Shown in pieces: positions 53,771 through 63,527 of a DNA stretch of 64,000 bases. Origin of the DNA: Bin80 sp965215475 (GTDB lineage Bacteria; Bacteroidota; Rhodothermia; Rhodothermales; Bin80); the NCBI GenBank assembly GCA_965215475.1, contig OZ244061.1, forward strand, positions 2,418,001 through 2,482,000. Reading direction: 5' to 3'. Each line of letters starts with the position of its first letter. Position 1 is the stretch's first letter. The position numbers and the translations under genes were made by a program. The notes below the pieces were generated by a model that was given only the letters and a program-made list of their open reading frames with translations, was not told the DNA's origin and made no database searches.

Positions 53771-55498
53771 TTAACGATGAACCAATGAGATCGTACTTGA
53801 ATGAAATTTGGAGACCGCTCTGCATAAATAAACGCCCGGTGGTAATACTTCAGCATCAAAGACATAATTGTACGTTCCCACACTATGAAATTCATCCGTC
53901 AGCGTTGCCACTTTCTGACCAAGTACGTTGAACACATCTAACTGGATGTGCGTGGGCTCAGGAACCTGTATCGATAAGGTGACTCGGCCTCGAAATGGGT
54001 TTGGATAGCCAGGAGACAGTTCGAAATGTCCATCGGGAATTTCGGCGGTGGTATTGAGTTCAATCGGGCCAATCGGGAAGAGGTCTCTTTCCGAAAACCC
54101 TTTAAAGTCAACCCCATAGCGTAGCGCACGGAAGATTGCATTTTGCTGGCGAATTGATCCAGCCGGGCCAAATGGAGGAATCGGATCTCCCTGGGATAGA
54201 GGACCGGTTGGTACTACGGGATTGATGTACTCCCAGATCAGTTGATCCGATCCCGCTGCAAGTTCAAAAACACGGCCCGTCATTCCCTCGGCAATTAATG
54301 TGTTTCCATTGGGAAGGCGTTGCTGGCCGGAGACGAATTCACTGTAAAACTCACCTGGTGCGGAGAATGTCCAGGCAGTTTCAGGATCCTGAAAAGACCC
54401 ATCTATATCTTGAGCATACCAGACTGCATCTCCGTAGCTATCTTTCATGTACGGCAGTACTAGTTCATGAACAGTGGAGTAGTTTCCTTCCGGCTGCCCG
54501 ACTCCATTCTCAAATACAAGCAAATTCCCTGCTCCAGGCAGGCCATCGGAAATCCATTGAACAGAGTGAAGAAAGTGCAGAGTTTGATCTTCTTCATCTC
54601 CAATCCCATACATACGGGGATTCCCCCAGCGGTACAACAAGCGGCCCCCTAATCCGAAATTTCCTCCCGAAATTCCATGGGCTTCTTCCGTGGAGGTGCT
54701 GTGGTCAATAATCCAGAATTCATTTAGGTAAGATGCGCTGACGACAATCACGTCTAACTTTTCATTATAATCCAGTGCGTTGAAGTGGAGCCAGTCCCCA
54801 CCGCTCGAAGTGTTCACATCAATACGTTCAGGATAGTCAGCAATACGTTCCGCATACGTATCCGATAGCAGTGGGTTATGATCTTGAACCAGATGGTCCC
54901 AGGAATCCCATTGCCATACAATTTCTATTGTATCGGGCAATATCGGCTTGAATTCGACAATTCGCTCACTCAATATATGATCTTGGTTCTCAGCAAGATT
55001 TTCGGGGTCATAGCCTACTGAGGTGATTGCATCCATATCCCGTCGATCCCACACGACTCCAAGCAGGTTCCCATTCGGAAGGGGAACCACGTCATGATGC
55101 AGCATATACGTATCGGTCACAAAGTCGTGTTGCCACCGAACGGTCCCATCCCATTCAATAATTTCGAGCCGACCGGACCGGCCTTGGACCCCCTCCCATG
55201 TATTCGGGGCGCCAGAAATTCGGAGTAGAGCGCCATCAGGTAATAGCCGGTTGGTGGTCCCAAATGCAGCACTCACATTCCATTGATGTACGGTTTGTCC
55301 CTCCAGGTTAATCAGGTAGACGCTGGGGTGCAGTAATGGGGTAATCAAGGTGTATCCTTCATACGTCCCAGGATCATTGCGGATTAGCCCTACAGTCTGA
55401 TCCTGTGCCTGTACGGAAAGTGGAAATGTCAGGACAGAAGCGAAAAGAAAGACTAGAAGCAAGAAGAGATTTACATATAGTGTGATTGGTCGTCGCAT
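53771..55498 (-). CDS. Arylsulfate sulfotransferase-like protein with T9SS sorting domain
   Basis: About 575 residues. A signal peptide (FPLSVQAQ) precedes a six-bladed-propeller-type arylsulfotransferase body (GYTLITPLLHPSVYLINLEGQTVHQW, MLHHDVVPLPNGNLLGVVWDRRD, DWLHFNALDYNEKLDVIVVSAS, GQQRLPNGNTLIAEGMTGRVFEL). The final roughly 85 residues are a T9SS type A domain (YPNPFRGRVTLSIQ … VFNVLGQKVATLTD … PPGVYLCRAVS). Arylsulfotransferases of this fold move sulfate between phenolic compounds without PAPS, using an active-site histidine. It is convergent with the sulfatase gene 135 bases away and four bases downstream of a paralogue. Confidence 0.85.
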   Translation of the reverse strand: MRRPITLYVNLFLLLVFLFASVLTFPLSVQAQDQTVGLIRNDPGTYEGYTLITPLLHPSVYLINLEGQTVHQWNVSAAFGTTNRLLPDGALLRISGAPNTWEGVQGRSGRLEIIEWDGTVRWQHDFVTDTYMLHHDVVPLPNGNLLGVVWDRRDMDAITSVGYDPENLAENQDHILSERIVEFKPILPDTIEIVWQWDSWDHLVQDHNPLLSDTYAERIADYPERIDVNTSSGGDWLHFNALDYNEKLDVIVVSASYLNEFWIIDHSTSTEEAHGISGGNFGLGGRLLYRWGNPRMYGIGDEEDQTLHFLHSVQWISDGLPGAGNLLVFENGVGQPEGNYSTVHELVLPYMKDSYGDAVWYAQDIDGSFQDPETAWTFSAPGEFYSEFVSGQQRLPNGNTLIAEGMTGRVFELAAGSDQLIWEYINPVVPTGPLSQGDPIPPFGPAGSIRQQNAIFRALRYGVDFKGFSERDLFPIGPIELNTTAEIPDGHFELSPGYPNPFRGRVTLSIQVPEPTHIQLDVFNVLGQKVATLTDEFHSVGTYNYVFDAEVLPPGVYLCRAVSKFHSSTISLVHR

Positions 55499-55501
55499 AG
55501 C

Positions 55502-57052
55502 TTAATGATTATTTGGGTAGATAGGGAGACGTTCAATGCGGTGAAACATGATTCCCCACATGGCAGATCCGTCATTTCGTATAACAGCCTCATAGGCTAC
55601 ATCTTTTGTCGTATAATCAACTTCAACCGTTTTTCCGTTGGGGCCATTTTCATGATTCGCACCGGGCATAAAGACGACGGTATTCTCCTCATGATGATAA
55701 TCAACATCCGATACAATCCAGGAATAAGTTGAATTACCGCGTTCACGGCCATATTCCCAGACCTGCTGAATTGTCATTTTATCTTCATCAATTCGATATT
55801 CTACTGCCCGACTGAACACAGGATGTCCCTGATAATGCCGATTGTCTCCATTGTCGAATAGAAACAGGGTTTCATGGGGAGTTAACTCAGGTGCATGTTG
55901 ATACCATGCCCAAGAGAAGTCTGAATGGTCAGTAAACCCTGCTAGTACTTGGGGATCCGTGATCGGTATTCCATTTCCATCCAGAGGTTGCAAAAGCTTG
56001 GTATTCAAATCTGTGCCGTCTCCGGCTTGATCCCAGCCTCGATGAGGTGCCAAAAGCCAAATCAATTCATTATTACGAGAGAGTTTTACAGTGCCTTGAA
56101 CACGCCCGGATACGATGATTGCATCATCATTTTCATCATAGGCAAGACCATTTGCATGGAACCAGTCTCTGGAATTACTACTCCAAATACGCCGCCGTGA
56201 ATCCAGCGATTGTCGGAGATCCCAAACCTGGACAATCGCTCCATTGTCTCGGTCAATTTCCAGGATATGGTCTTCTATGGTAGGCAGTCCCTGTTTATTG
56301 ACTGTAGCTAGCAGATTCCCGTTGGGGAGTTCAAGGACATGATGGTGAAACGTATACCCTGGCAATGGCCACTCATGGACAACTCGCCCTAACATGTCCA
56401 TTTCGACCAAGCGTCCACTACTACCATCGCCGAAGTAGAGATTGCCATTTTTCAGGCGCTCCACGCCAGCATCATAAAACAGGCCTCCTAGCACTGGATG
56501 TGCATCCATATTGGCATACCATCGAATATGTCCATATTGGTCAAAAATGAACGGGATCTGGGGCAAATCGCGATTGGAGTGACCGAAGTAGCTTACAAGG
56601 TTCATACCTGGCTTCTTCCTCCTTGTATTGACATGAACATTAATGGTTGGGAGTTCCTGTAAAAGTTGAGCAGTATCAATAGGTCGGGTTTCTTCTCCCA
56701 GTAATTGATTCCCACGATCATAGAATCGAAAATACAAGATGTTGCTGTGCGATGCATAGAGACCAAGGACCGGGAGCGTAAATGAAGTAGTGATTTCATC
56801 AAATCGATGGATGAGATTTTCTTCATTATCGTTACGGCTTTCGATTTCTAGTTCAACCTGAACGGGTTGCGCGGTTTGTAGCTTGAGTTCTGCAGAAAGT
56901 GGAGTATAGCCAGTTGGATTGAGGATTAGGCTTTCACTGATGATCAGGTCTGAGAGCCCTTTATCGGTTGTTTCTGATTCAACTGGATTACTATCACAAC
57001 CAAGTAGGACAAAAACGGCAAGAGGGAAGAAAAAATATTTTAAGGGAGACAT
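55502..57052 (-). CDS. Arylsulfate sulfotransferase-like lipoprotein
   Basis: About 516 residues. Lipobox LLGC (Cys19). An N-terminal beta-sandwich (about 30-135) is followed by the propeller with HHHVLELPNGNLLATVNKQG, DWFHANGLAYDENDDAIIVSGR, GHPVFSRAVEYRID and YSWIVSDVDYHHEENTVVFMPG, matching the arylsulfotransferase family. Several conserved histidines and an arginine are in the expected segments; the exact catalytic histidine needs alignment. Unlike its downstream paralogue it is lipid-anchored and has no T9SS domain. The two genes are four bases apart and surely co-transcribed. Confidence 0.85.
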   Translation of the reverse strand: MSPLKYFFFPLAVFVLLGCDSNPVESETTDKGLSDLIISESLILNPTGYTPLSAELKLQTAQPVQVELEIESRNDNEENLIHRFDEITTSFTLPVLGLYASHSNILYFRFYDRGNQLLGEETRPIDTAQLLQELPTINVHVNTRRKKPGMNLVSYFGHSNRDLPQIPFIFDQYGHIRWYANMDAHPVLGGLFYDAGVERLKNGNLYFGDGSSGRLVEMDMLGRVVHEWPLPGYTFHHHVLELPNGNLLATVNKQGLPTIEDHILEIDRDNGAIVQVWDLRQSLDSRRRIWSSNSRDWFHANGLAYDENDDAIIVSGRVQGTVKLSRNNELIWLLAPHRGWDQAGDGTDLNTKLLQPLDGNGIPITDPQVLAGFTDHSDFSWAWYQHAPELTPHETLFLFDNGDNRHYQGHPVFSRAVEYRIDEDKMTIQQVWEYGRERGNSTYSWIVSDVDYHHEENTVVFMPGANHENGPNGKTVEVDYTTKDVAYEAVIRNDGSAMWGIMFHRIERLPIYPNNH

Positions 57053-57599
57053 TACTTAGGTGTCCTTCTTCACGTTCTTCCAAAATTGAATCTATTTTTA
57101 CCTTTTTCGGGCTTCTAGCATGGACGATCCGTCGGGAGACGAACACGAGGAATCATGAATTATTTTGAAGGGATACAGATATTTTGAAGATACTGAATCT
57201 GTCAAAAACACCGGGTTCTTCTTTCCGAGATTGCATTCGGGGGCTTTCTTTCAAGGTCTCATGCGTTGATCGTAGGAGGAATTTGCAGGAAATAGATGAC
57301 ACTAAGTACTATCCTGATCGTTTACGTAGGTAGCTTCAGTTTGAAGCCTAAAATCAGAAAAATTATCTGTGATCTTCTAGAATTAGGGCGAAATAATTTT
57401 GATCACGGATAAAACAGAATATAGACCCCGATGCTGAGAGGAGGCAGTGCTTGAAAATGATGGAGATAAACTCATATTTATACGGGGAGGTACCCTCTGC
57501 GATGGTTCATTTTTCCGCTGGACGATTGCACGACGAGAGTCGGAGATCTTGCACGCCCAATCGTTCTGCGACGGAAAAGATCCTATCTTGGGGAGGGGG
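57053..57599. other. Intergenic region between sulfotransferase genes and tRNA-Ala
   Basis: About 547 bases without a convincing gene. It should carry the promoter of the minus-strand sulfotransferase pair near 57053-57200. A short plus-strand frame (57451-57768) runs across the tRNA gene and is spurious. Confidence 0.4.
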
Positions 57600-57672
<73 letters not shown>

Positions 57673-57767
57673 AAAGACGGAGGTTACACAAGGTTTTCTT
57701 TTTGTGGTTCCAGTGATTCCCGGTTCATACATAGAATCAGACGATTCAATGATCGGCAGAACGATTG

Positions 57768-60284
57768 ATGTTGGACGGTGAGCAACAAATTTCGGTCGCA
57801 CCCCATCCCATGGAGCAGTCTTCAAATAAGCGGATAGAGGTCGTCAAGTTTGGTGGAACTTCGATAGGCAGTACGAAGGCAATCCGGCAGGCGACTCATT
57901 TAGTCCAAGGGATTCCGGAAGAAGTTCAGCGTGTTGTAGTCGTGTCTGCTATGTCAGGGGTAACGGATCGGTTATTGGGATCCATAGAGAGATCCCTTGG
58001 AGCGGAAAGCCCTGTTCAGAGTCCCATTCAAGAGTTACGCGATCAGCATGAACGTGTCCTAAATGAGTTAGTGATCGAAGCGGAGCAACAGGGAATAAGA
58101 CAAAAGTTGGAAGATCTCTGGTCCGAACTGGAAAAGCTATTGCAGGGGATTGCTCTCATAGGAGAATGCTCTGATCGTACCAAAGATGCGATCTTGAGTA
58201 TTGGGGAACGGGCGTTCGCTCCTTTATTTTCTGCAGTATTTCGATCTGAAGGAGAACAATCCACCGCGTTAGATGCACGGGATTTGATCCGAACAGACGA
58301 TAACTATGGAGATGCGTACGTGGACTTTGAAGAGTCTATGCGCATGATCCAAACACATTTTCAAGGTGTCCCATCGAGTCAGATTATTGTAGTGACCGGA
58401 TATATTGCATCTGCACCGGATGGGTCAACAACGACACTTGGTCGCTCTGGAAGTGATTTTACAGCAACGATTCTCGGTTCGGCATTACGTGCTCAGCGGG
58501 TCGTGATTTGGACTGATGTGGATGGAGTTCTATCGGCGGATCCTCGTGATGTCCCGGAGGCATTCCCCTTGGCTCGTCTGAGTTACACGGAGGCTGCAGA
58601 AATGGCCTACTTTGGTGCTCGTGTCCTACATCCAAGGACCATGCGCCCGGTGCAAATGCTGGGGATCCCACTGCTCATTAAGAACTCCTTAAATCCCAAG
58701 GCTCCGGGGACGTTGATTTCGAATGAGTCTCAGTCAGTTGAGCTCAGAGTAAAAGCAATTTCTCCGATTCGGGATGTGGCAGTGATCATGCTGGAGGGAA
58801 ATGGCATGTTAGGGGTACCAGGAATTTCTGCGCGTGCGTTTGTATCCTTAGCGGATCAAAAAATTAACGTACTTATGATTGCGCAGGCCTCCAGCGAACA
58901 CAGTATCTGTATGGTTGTGCGCGAAGCGTTTGCAGATACTGCCGTAAAAACACTTCGTACGGTCTTTGCAGGAGAATTGGCAAAACGTGACATCAGTGCG
59001 ATTTATGCCATTCCTAGATGTGCAATTGTCTCTGCGGTGGGTGATCGTATGCGACATCATCCTGGATTGGCAGGAAGAATGTTTGCTACGTTGGGGCGGA
59101 GTCGAGTAAATGTTTTATCGATTGCACAGGGAGCTGCGGAAACAAATATCTCTGCCGTAGTTCGTGATGATGAGGTTCGCCGTGCTGTGAGAGCCCTTCA
59201 TGAGGCATTTCCCTTGGGGCGTCTGCGCACACACATTTGTCTGTTGGGGCCAGGGCGGGTTGGAGCTCATTTATTAAACCTTCTGGCGGATCAGAGAGAT
59301 AATTTATTGGAGCGGGTAAAGTTGAATGTGAGGCTCATAGGTATTGCGAATTCGCGAAAAATGCTTTGGAACCCGGATGGGCTTGCATTTGAAACGGCAG
59401 CTTCAGATCTCGAACATGGATCACCAGCTAATCTAGATTGGCTGGTGGAGCAGTTGGGTTCCAGTCGACTGGAACGAATCATTGTCGTTGATGCAACGGC
59501 TAGTGAGGAAGTTGCATCATACTATCCTGATTTTCTGGAACTGGGATTCGGAGTTGTGACGGCAAATAAGTTGGCCAATACTCTGGATTTACCATTTTAT
59601 CAGAGACTCCAGAAAGCAGCAAAGCGGCGTGGCGTAGCTTTTCGGTACGAAACGACCGTAGGTGCAGCGATTCCAGTGATCTCCACAATTAAGGATTTGG
59701 TTCGGTCAGGAGATCAGGTTCATAAGATTGAAGGGGTTTTCTCAGGAACATTAGCGTATGTGTTCAACAGCCTGGATGCTGGAGAGTTATTCTCGAAAAT
59801 CGTAAAACGTGCCCATTCGGAAGGATGGACAGAACCCGATCCAGCGGATGATTTGAGTGGAGAAGACGTTGCTAGAAAATTATTGATTCTGGCCAGGGAG
59901 ATTGGTCTGCAAGTCGAGCGAAGTGATATCCGAGTCGAATCTTTACTGCCCAAAGGACTCAAAGCGAAGAGCCCCCAAGCATTGTTCAAAGAACTCACTA
60001 CAGTTGATCCACAATGGAAAGAAAGAGTAGAGCAGGCAAAAAGTAGAGGTGAACGGCTACGCTATATTGCGAGACTTGAAGGAGACCAATTAGATGTGAG
60101 TGTCCAGGCGGTACCGGATAACTCTCCGTTTGCCACAGCATCTGGTCGAGGAAATATGATTGCGTTCACCACCGATCGCTACAATGATGAGCCACTGGTT
60201 GTGCAAGGTCCAGGTGCAGGGCTTGGGGTCACTGCAGGAGGACTTTTAATGGATTTGATCCACTCGGCAGAGTTGATGCCATAG
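57768..60284 (+). CDS. thrA: ThrA, bifunctional aspartokinase/homoserine dehydrogenase
   Basis: About 838 residues. The aspartokinase domain covers about 20-300 (VVKFGGTSIGST, SGVTDRL, TTLGRSGSDFTATILGSAL, WTDVDGVLSADPR, FGARVLHPRTM). Two ACT regulatory domains cover about 330-485 (VIMLEGNGMLGVPGISARAF; AIVSAVGDRMRHHPGLAGRMF), then the homoserine dehydrogenase part follows (LLGPGRVGAHLL; VVTANKLA; FRYETTVGAAIPVI; GVFSGTLAYVFN; GWTEPDPADDLSGEDVARKLLILARE). It makes aspartyl-phosphate and homoserine for threonine, methionine and lysine. The start is the ATG after a TTG; a second ATG at 57810 is possible. dapB and dapA follow. Confidence 0.96.
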   Translation: MLDGEQQISVAPHPMEQSSNKRIEVVKFGGTSIGSTKAIRQATHLVQGIPEEVQRVVVVSAMSGVTDRLLGSIERSLGAESPVQSPIQELRDQHERVLNELVIEAEQQGIRQKLEDLWSELEKLLQGIALIGECSDRTKDAILSIGERAFAPLFSAVFRSEGEQSTALDARDLIRTDDNYGDAYVDFEESMRMIQTHFQGVPSSQIIVVTGYIASAPDGSTTTLGRSGSDFTATILGSALRAQRVVIWTDVDGVLSADPRDVPEAFPLARLSYTEAAEMAYFGARVLHPRTMRPVQMLGIPLLIKNSLNPKAPGTLISNESQSVELRVKAISPIRDVAVIMLEGNGMLGVPGISARAFVSLADQKINVLMIAQASSEHSICMVVREAFADTAVKTLRTVFAGELAKRDISAIYAIPRCAIVSAVGDRMRHHPGLAGRMFATLGRSRVNVLSIAQGAAETNISAVVRDDEVRRAVRALHEAFPLGRLRTHICLLGPGRVGAHLLNLLADQRDNLLERVKLNVRLIGIANSRKMLWNPDGLAFETAASDLEHGSPANLDWLVEQLGSSRLERIIVVDATASEEVASYYPDFLELGFGVVTANKLANTLDLPFYQRLQKAAKRRGVAFRYETTVGAAIPVISTIKDLVRSGDQVHKIEGVFSGTLAYVFNSLDAGELFSKIVKRAHSEGWTEPDPADDLSGEDVARKLLILAREIGLQVERSDIRVESLLPKGLKAKSPQALFKELTTVDPQWKERVEQAKSRGERLRYIARLEGDQLDVSVQAVPDNSPFATASGRGNMIAFTTDRYNDEPLVVQGPGAGLGVTAGGLLMDLIHSAELMP

Positions 60285-60316
60285 TCGTAGGGTTTTCGCT
60301 ACTTGTCAGGAGTACA

Positions 60317-61069
60317 ATGTCTGTTTCTTTACGAATTGCTCTCGCGGGTACGGGGCGCATGGGCGAGGCGATAGAAGCATCTGCACGTTCGCGTGGACAT
60401 GTGATTGTTGAGCGATTTAACCGAAAAAATCCGGTTACGGAGGAAGCGTTGGGATGCAATCCTGACGTTGTGATTGATTTCACACAACCCGAGGTTTTGC
60501 TCTCTCATGTCACCAAGTACTGCACGACAAATACAGTCGCGGTGATTGGGACCACGGGATGGGATCATGAGATAGAAGAGGTTCAGAATCTTGTTCGTTT
60601 CCATGAAGCAACCGTACTTTACAGCTCCAATTATTCGCTGGGGATACAGATTCTTTTTCAGGCGTTACATGCTCTTGGGCCACTTTTGAACAAGTTGCCT
60701 GAGTTTGATGTAGCGGTACAGGAATTGCATCATACAGCAAAATTGGATGCTCCCAGCGGAACCGCAATCAGTTTGGCAGCATATCTGGTTGAGATTCTTC
60801 AGAGAAAGCACGGTTGGGGCACCACTTCCACGCAACATGATTCTTCTCAACTTGAGGTTGTATCCATTCGGCTGGGCCATGTATTTGGGCAACATCGGGT
60901 TATGATGGATAGCCCGGAGGATCAGATCATACTGGAGCACACGGCCAAGAACCGACAAGGATTTGCCCTCGGGGCAGTTCGGGCGGCGGAATGGATACAA
61001 GGGAAAACCGGATTGTTTACACTTCAAGATATGCTCGCCGAATGGCTTGCAGACGTAGCGAAAACATAG
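60317..61069 (+). CDS. dapB: DapB, 4-hydroxy-tetrahydrodipicolinate reductase
   Basis: About 250 residues. The NAD(P)-binding loop GTGRMGEAI at the N-terminus, VIDFTQPE, IGTTGW, SSNYSLGIQ and the signature ELHHTAKLDAPSGTA with the catalytic His pair and Lys are all intact. The reductase works directly after DapA on the lysine/diaminopimelate pathway needed for peptidoglycan. It starts 32 bases after thrA and is followed closely by dapA. Confidence 0.96.
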   Translation: MSVSLRIALAGTGRMGEAIEASARSRGHVIVERFNRKNPVTEEALGCNPDVVIDFTQPEVLLSHVTKYCTTNTVAVIGTTGWDHEIEEVQNLVRFHEATVLYSSNYSLGIQILFQALHALGPLLNKLPEFDVAVQELHHTAKLDAPSGTAISLAAYLVEILQRKHGWGTTSTQHDSSQLEVVSIRLGHVFGQHRVMMDSPEDQIILEHTAKNRQGFALGAVRAAEWIQGKTGLFTLQDMLAEWLADVAKT

Positions 61070-61092
61070 TCATCCAACAGTCACGTAGATCC

Positions 61093-61983
61093 ATGATTTT
61101 TTCGGGTTCAGCAACGGCATTAGTCACACCTTTTTTGGGAGATGGATGGATTGATGAGGTCGCTTTTGGTAATCTGATTGATCTTCAGATCCAGTCAGGA
61201 TCATCTGCAATCGTCGTATTAGGGACGACCGGAGAAAATGCAACGATAACTCCAAAAGAGCGAAGCAAGCTAGTGGCCCTTGCCGTGAAACAGGTTGGTG
61301 GAAGGGTTCCCCTGATTGTTGGGACGGGAAATAACTCCACCAGTGAAAGTGTTGAGTTCTCCGTTGAAGCCGATCGTCTGGGGGCGGATGGGTTATTGGT
61401 TGTAGGACCTTACTACAATAAGCCTCCCCAAAGGGGATTTAAGGCACATGTAGCGGCAATTGCAGATGCTACGCCATGTCCGATGATCCTCTACAACGTT
61501 CCAAGTCGTACAGGCTTTGACGCAACTACAGAATCAATTCTTGATTTGGCACATGAGATTCCCTCCGTGGTAGGCGTGAAAGAAGCATCGGGGGATTTGG
61601 CGAAGGTCGCGGATCTTATTCAGGGAAGGCCGGAAGGGTTTGCCATCTATTCCGGAGATGATGAATGGACCCTGTTTTTTTTGGCTCTTGGAGCGGATGG
61701 GGTAATTTCGGTAGTGAGCAACGTTCTTCCAAGGCTGATGAGTCAATTGGTTCATCTGGGTTTAGGGGGTAATTTCAAGGAAGCGTCACAGGTCCATTAT
61801 ACTCTGCTGCGAGCCATGCGCGCCTGTTTTCTGGATACCAATCCAATACCAGTGAAGGCGGTCTTGACCAAGCTTGGATACATAAAATCGAAACTACGCT
61901 TACCTCTGGTGGCAATGACGACAGAGCAGCAAGAACTCATTATGTCTGAATTTCAGACTGCACTGGAAGTGAAGGAGGAATAA
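61093..61983 (+). CDS. dapA: DapA, 4-hydroxy-tetrahydrodipicolinate synthase
   Basis: About 296 residues. The start ATG at 61093 (MIFSGSATALVTPF) matches the usual DapA N-terminus; a longer frame from 60991 would overlap dapB by about 80 bases and is rejected. Motifs: VLGTTGENATI, GTGNNSTSESVE, GPYYNKPPQRG, YNVPSRTG and the Schiff-base lysine in VGVKEASGDLAKV. It condenses aspartate semialdehyde with pyruvate. The order thrA-dapB-dapA on one strand makes this an aspartate-family operon. Confidence 0.96.
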   Translation: MIFSGSATALVTPFLGDGWIDEVAFGNLIDLQIQSGSSAIVVLGTTGENATITPKERSKLVALAVKQVGGRVPLIVGTGNNSTSESVEFSVEADRLGADGLLVVGPYYNKPPQRGFKAHVAAIADATPCPMILYNVPSRTGFDATTESILDLAHEIPSVVGVKEASGDLAKVADLIQGRPEGFAIYSGDDEWTLFFLALGADGVISVVSNVLPRLMSQLVHLGLGGNFKEASQVHYTLLRAMRACFLDTNPIPVKAVLTKLGYIKSKLRLPLVAMTTEQQELIMSEFQTALEVKEE

Positions 61984-62388
61984 AAGTAATTCCAAGCCCG
62001 CAGTAGAATCCCCTTAAGAAGGCTCTATAGGAAGGTTTTTCCTGGTGAAAGAAGCCGATTTACGTCGGAGATAATCGATAAGTACATCATCAAAAGGTCT
62101 ACTTGATCTGTGCATGGATTCCATCAGATTCAATGAACGATTTTAGCAGATTGGCGTAGCATAATATGTATAGTTCCAGATTTTATTATCTGCCTTGATA
62201 TGTGGAGATTTTATGTTTCTCTATTGTGTGAATGTCGTATTGAAATTGCTCCATTGGTAGTGCGCATTCCACATTACATGAGTTGACTGCCAAACCCAAT
62301 TGGGTGTTGATAGAATGAATCCAATGTCTTATTTACTTTGTTTTTTGACAGATCGGAGTGAGGATAAGAATTTTTAGGCCATGAATTA
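61984..62388. other. A+T-rich spacer before the DUF262-HEPN module
   Basis: About 405 bases with no gene that I can support. It follows dapA and is richer in A+T than the core genes, as often seen at the edge of accessory DNA. It should carry the promoter of the DUF262-HEPN pair. No tRNA or obvious repeat marks a boundary. Confidence 0.4.
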
Positions 62389-63527
62389 ATGGAAGCAACA
62401 CATCAATTAGAGCACGAAAATGGAGATATTGCTACTTCCAGTGATTTCACTGAAATTGAGGATATTACAGAAGAAGATGATATTCTCATTCCGCGCGAAT
62501 ATGACATTTTCTCCTATGGAGTTGACTATCCGGTAGACTCTCTCGTTCGTCGTATGAAGGATGGCAGCATCGTTGTGCCTATGTTCGCCGATTACTCCAG
62601 CGATGATGACCGAATTACAGGATTCCAGCGGAATTATGTTTGGCCGAAACGTAAGGGTGACAGATTTATAGAATCGCTCCTTCTAGGATTGCCTGTTCCA
62701 GGAATCTTTTTGGTACGCGAGGAAAGTGGCCGCCTGCTTGTTCTGGATGGACAGCAACGACTAAAATATTAGAAAAATATTATGGGGAAGGTTCAGATCA
62801 AAAAAATCGGCTCCAAAAGGTGCATGATAGATTTGAGGGTAAGAGTTACGACGAGTTGGATCCAACGGATCGTAGGAGACTTGATGACAGCATCATTCAT
62901 GCAACAGTAGTTAAGCAAATGGCTCCTACTGAGGATCAGAGCAGCATATACGATATTTTTGAGCGGCTGAATACAGGAGGTGTAAATCTACATCCACAAG
63001 AAATCAGAGTCGCATTATATCATGGAAAGTTTGCTCAAGTGCTTTCAAAACTCAACAAAGATCCTGATTGGCGTGTTCTTTATGGAGGGCAGTCAAACAG
63101 GCTAAAAGATCTGGAGATGATTCTTCGGTTTTTTGCATTTTACTATTCTGGAGATAAGTATTGCAGACCGATGAAAGAATTTTTGAACAGATACATGAGC
63201 AGTAACCGTAATCTTGAATGTCAGAGCGAAGATGAGCTGAAAAAAATATTCCGCAAGACAACCTCCTTTCTCAGGAATTGTATAGGAGATCAAGCATTTA
63301 AGCCATTTGGTTCGTTGAACGCCGCGGTACTTGATTCCGTGATGACTGGTGTCGCAAAACGAATTGAGCGCGGATCAATCAATAATTATAATGAGATAAA
63401 AAACAAGCTTCAAGGGTTATTCAAAAATGACGAATACATTGAGTCGGTAAAGACGGGTACTTCTGAAGAAGGTAAAGTAGGAAGAAGGCAGAAACTTGCT
63501 TTAGAGGCATTTTCCGAGATTGCATGA
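62389..63527 (+). pseudogene. DUF262 protein gene interrupted by a single-base frameshift
   Basis: The first open frame (62389-62772) encodes an acidic N-terminus, then RITGFQRNYVWPKRKGDRFIESLLLGLPVPGIFLV and the DUF262 signature VLDGQQRL (Asp120), and stops with TAG two codons later. In the -1 frame the same region continues without a break from LEKYYGEG through HDRFEGKSYDELDP to IYDIFERLNTGGVNLHPQEIRVALYHG and on to 63527, the rest of a DUF262 protein. The slip is in CTAAAATATT (62761-62770): one more A in the A4 tract would restore RLKILEKYYG. DUF262 is the ParB/Srx-like NTPase-nuclease fold of GmrSD-type systems; no DUF1524 HNH domain is present. It could be decayed, phase-variable, recoded, or a sequencing error. 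Confidence 0.8.

Noticed and set aside
60991..61092. N-terminal extension of dapA into dapB
   Set aside because: It overlaps dapB by nearly 80 bases and adds an Arg-rich stretch not seen in DapA; the ATG at 61093 fits the family.
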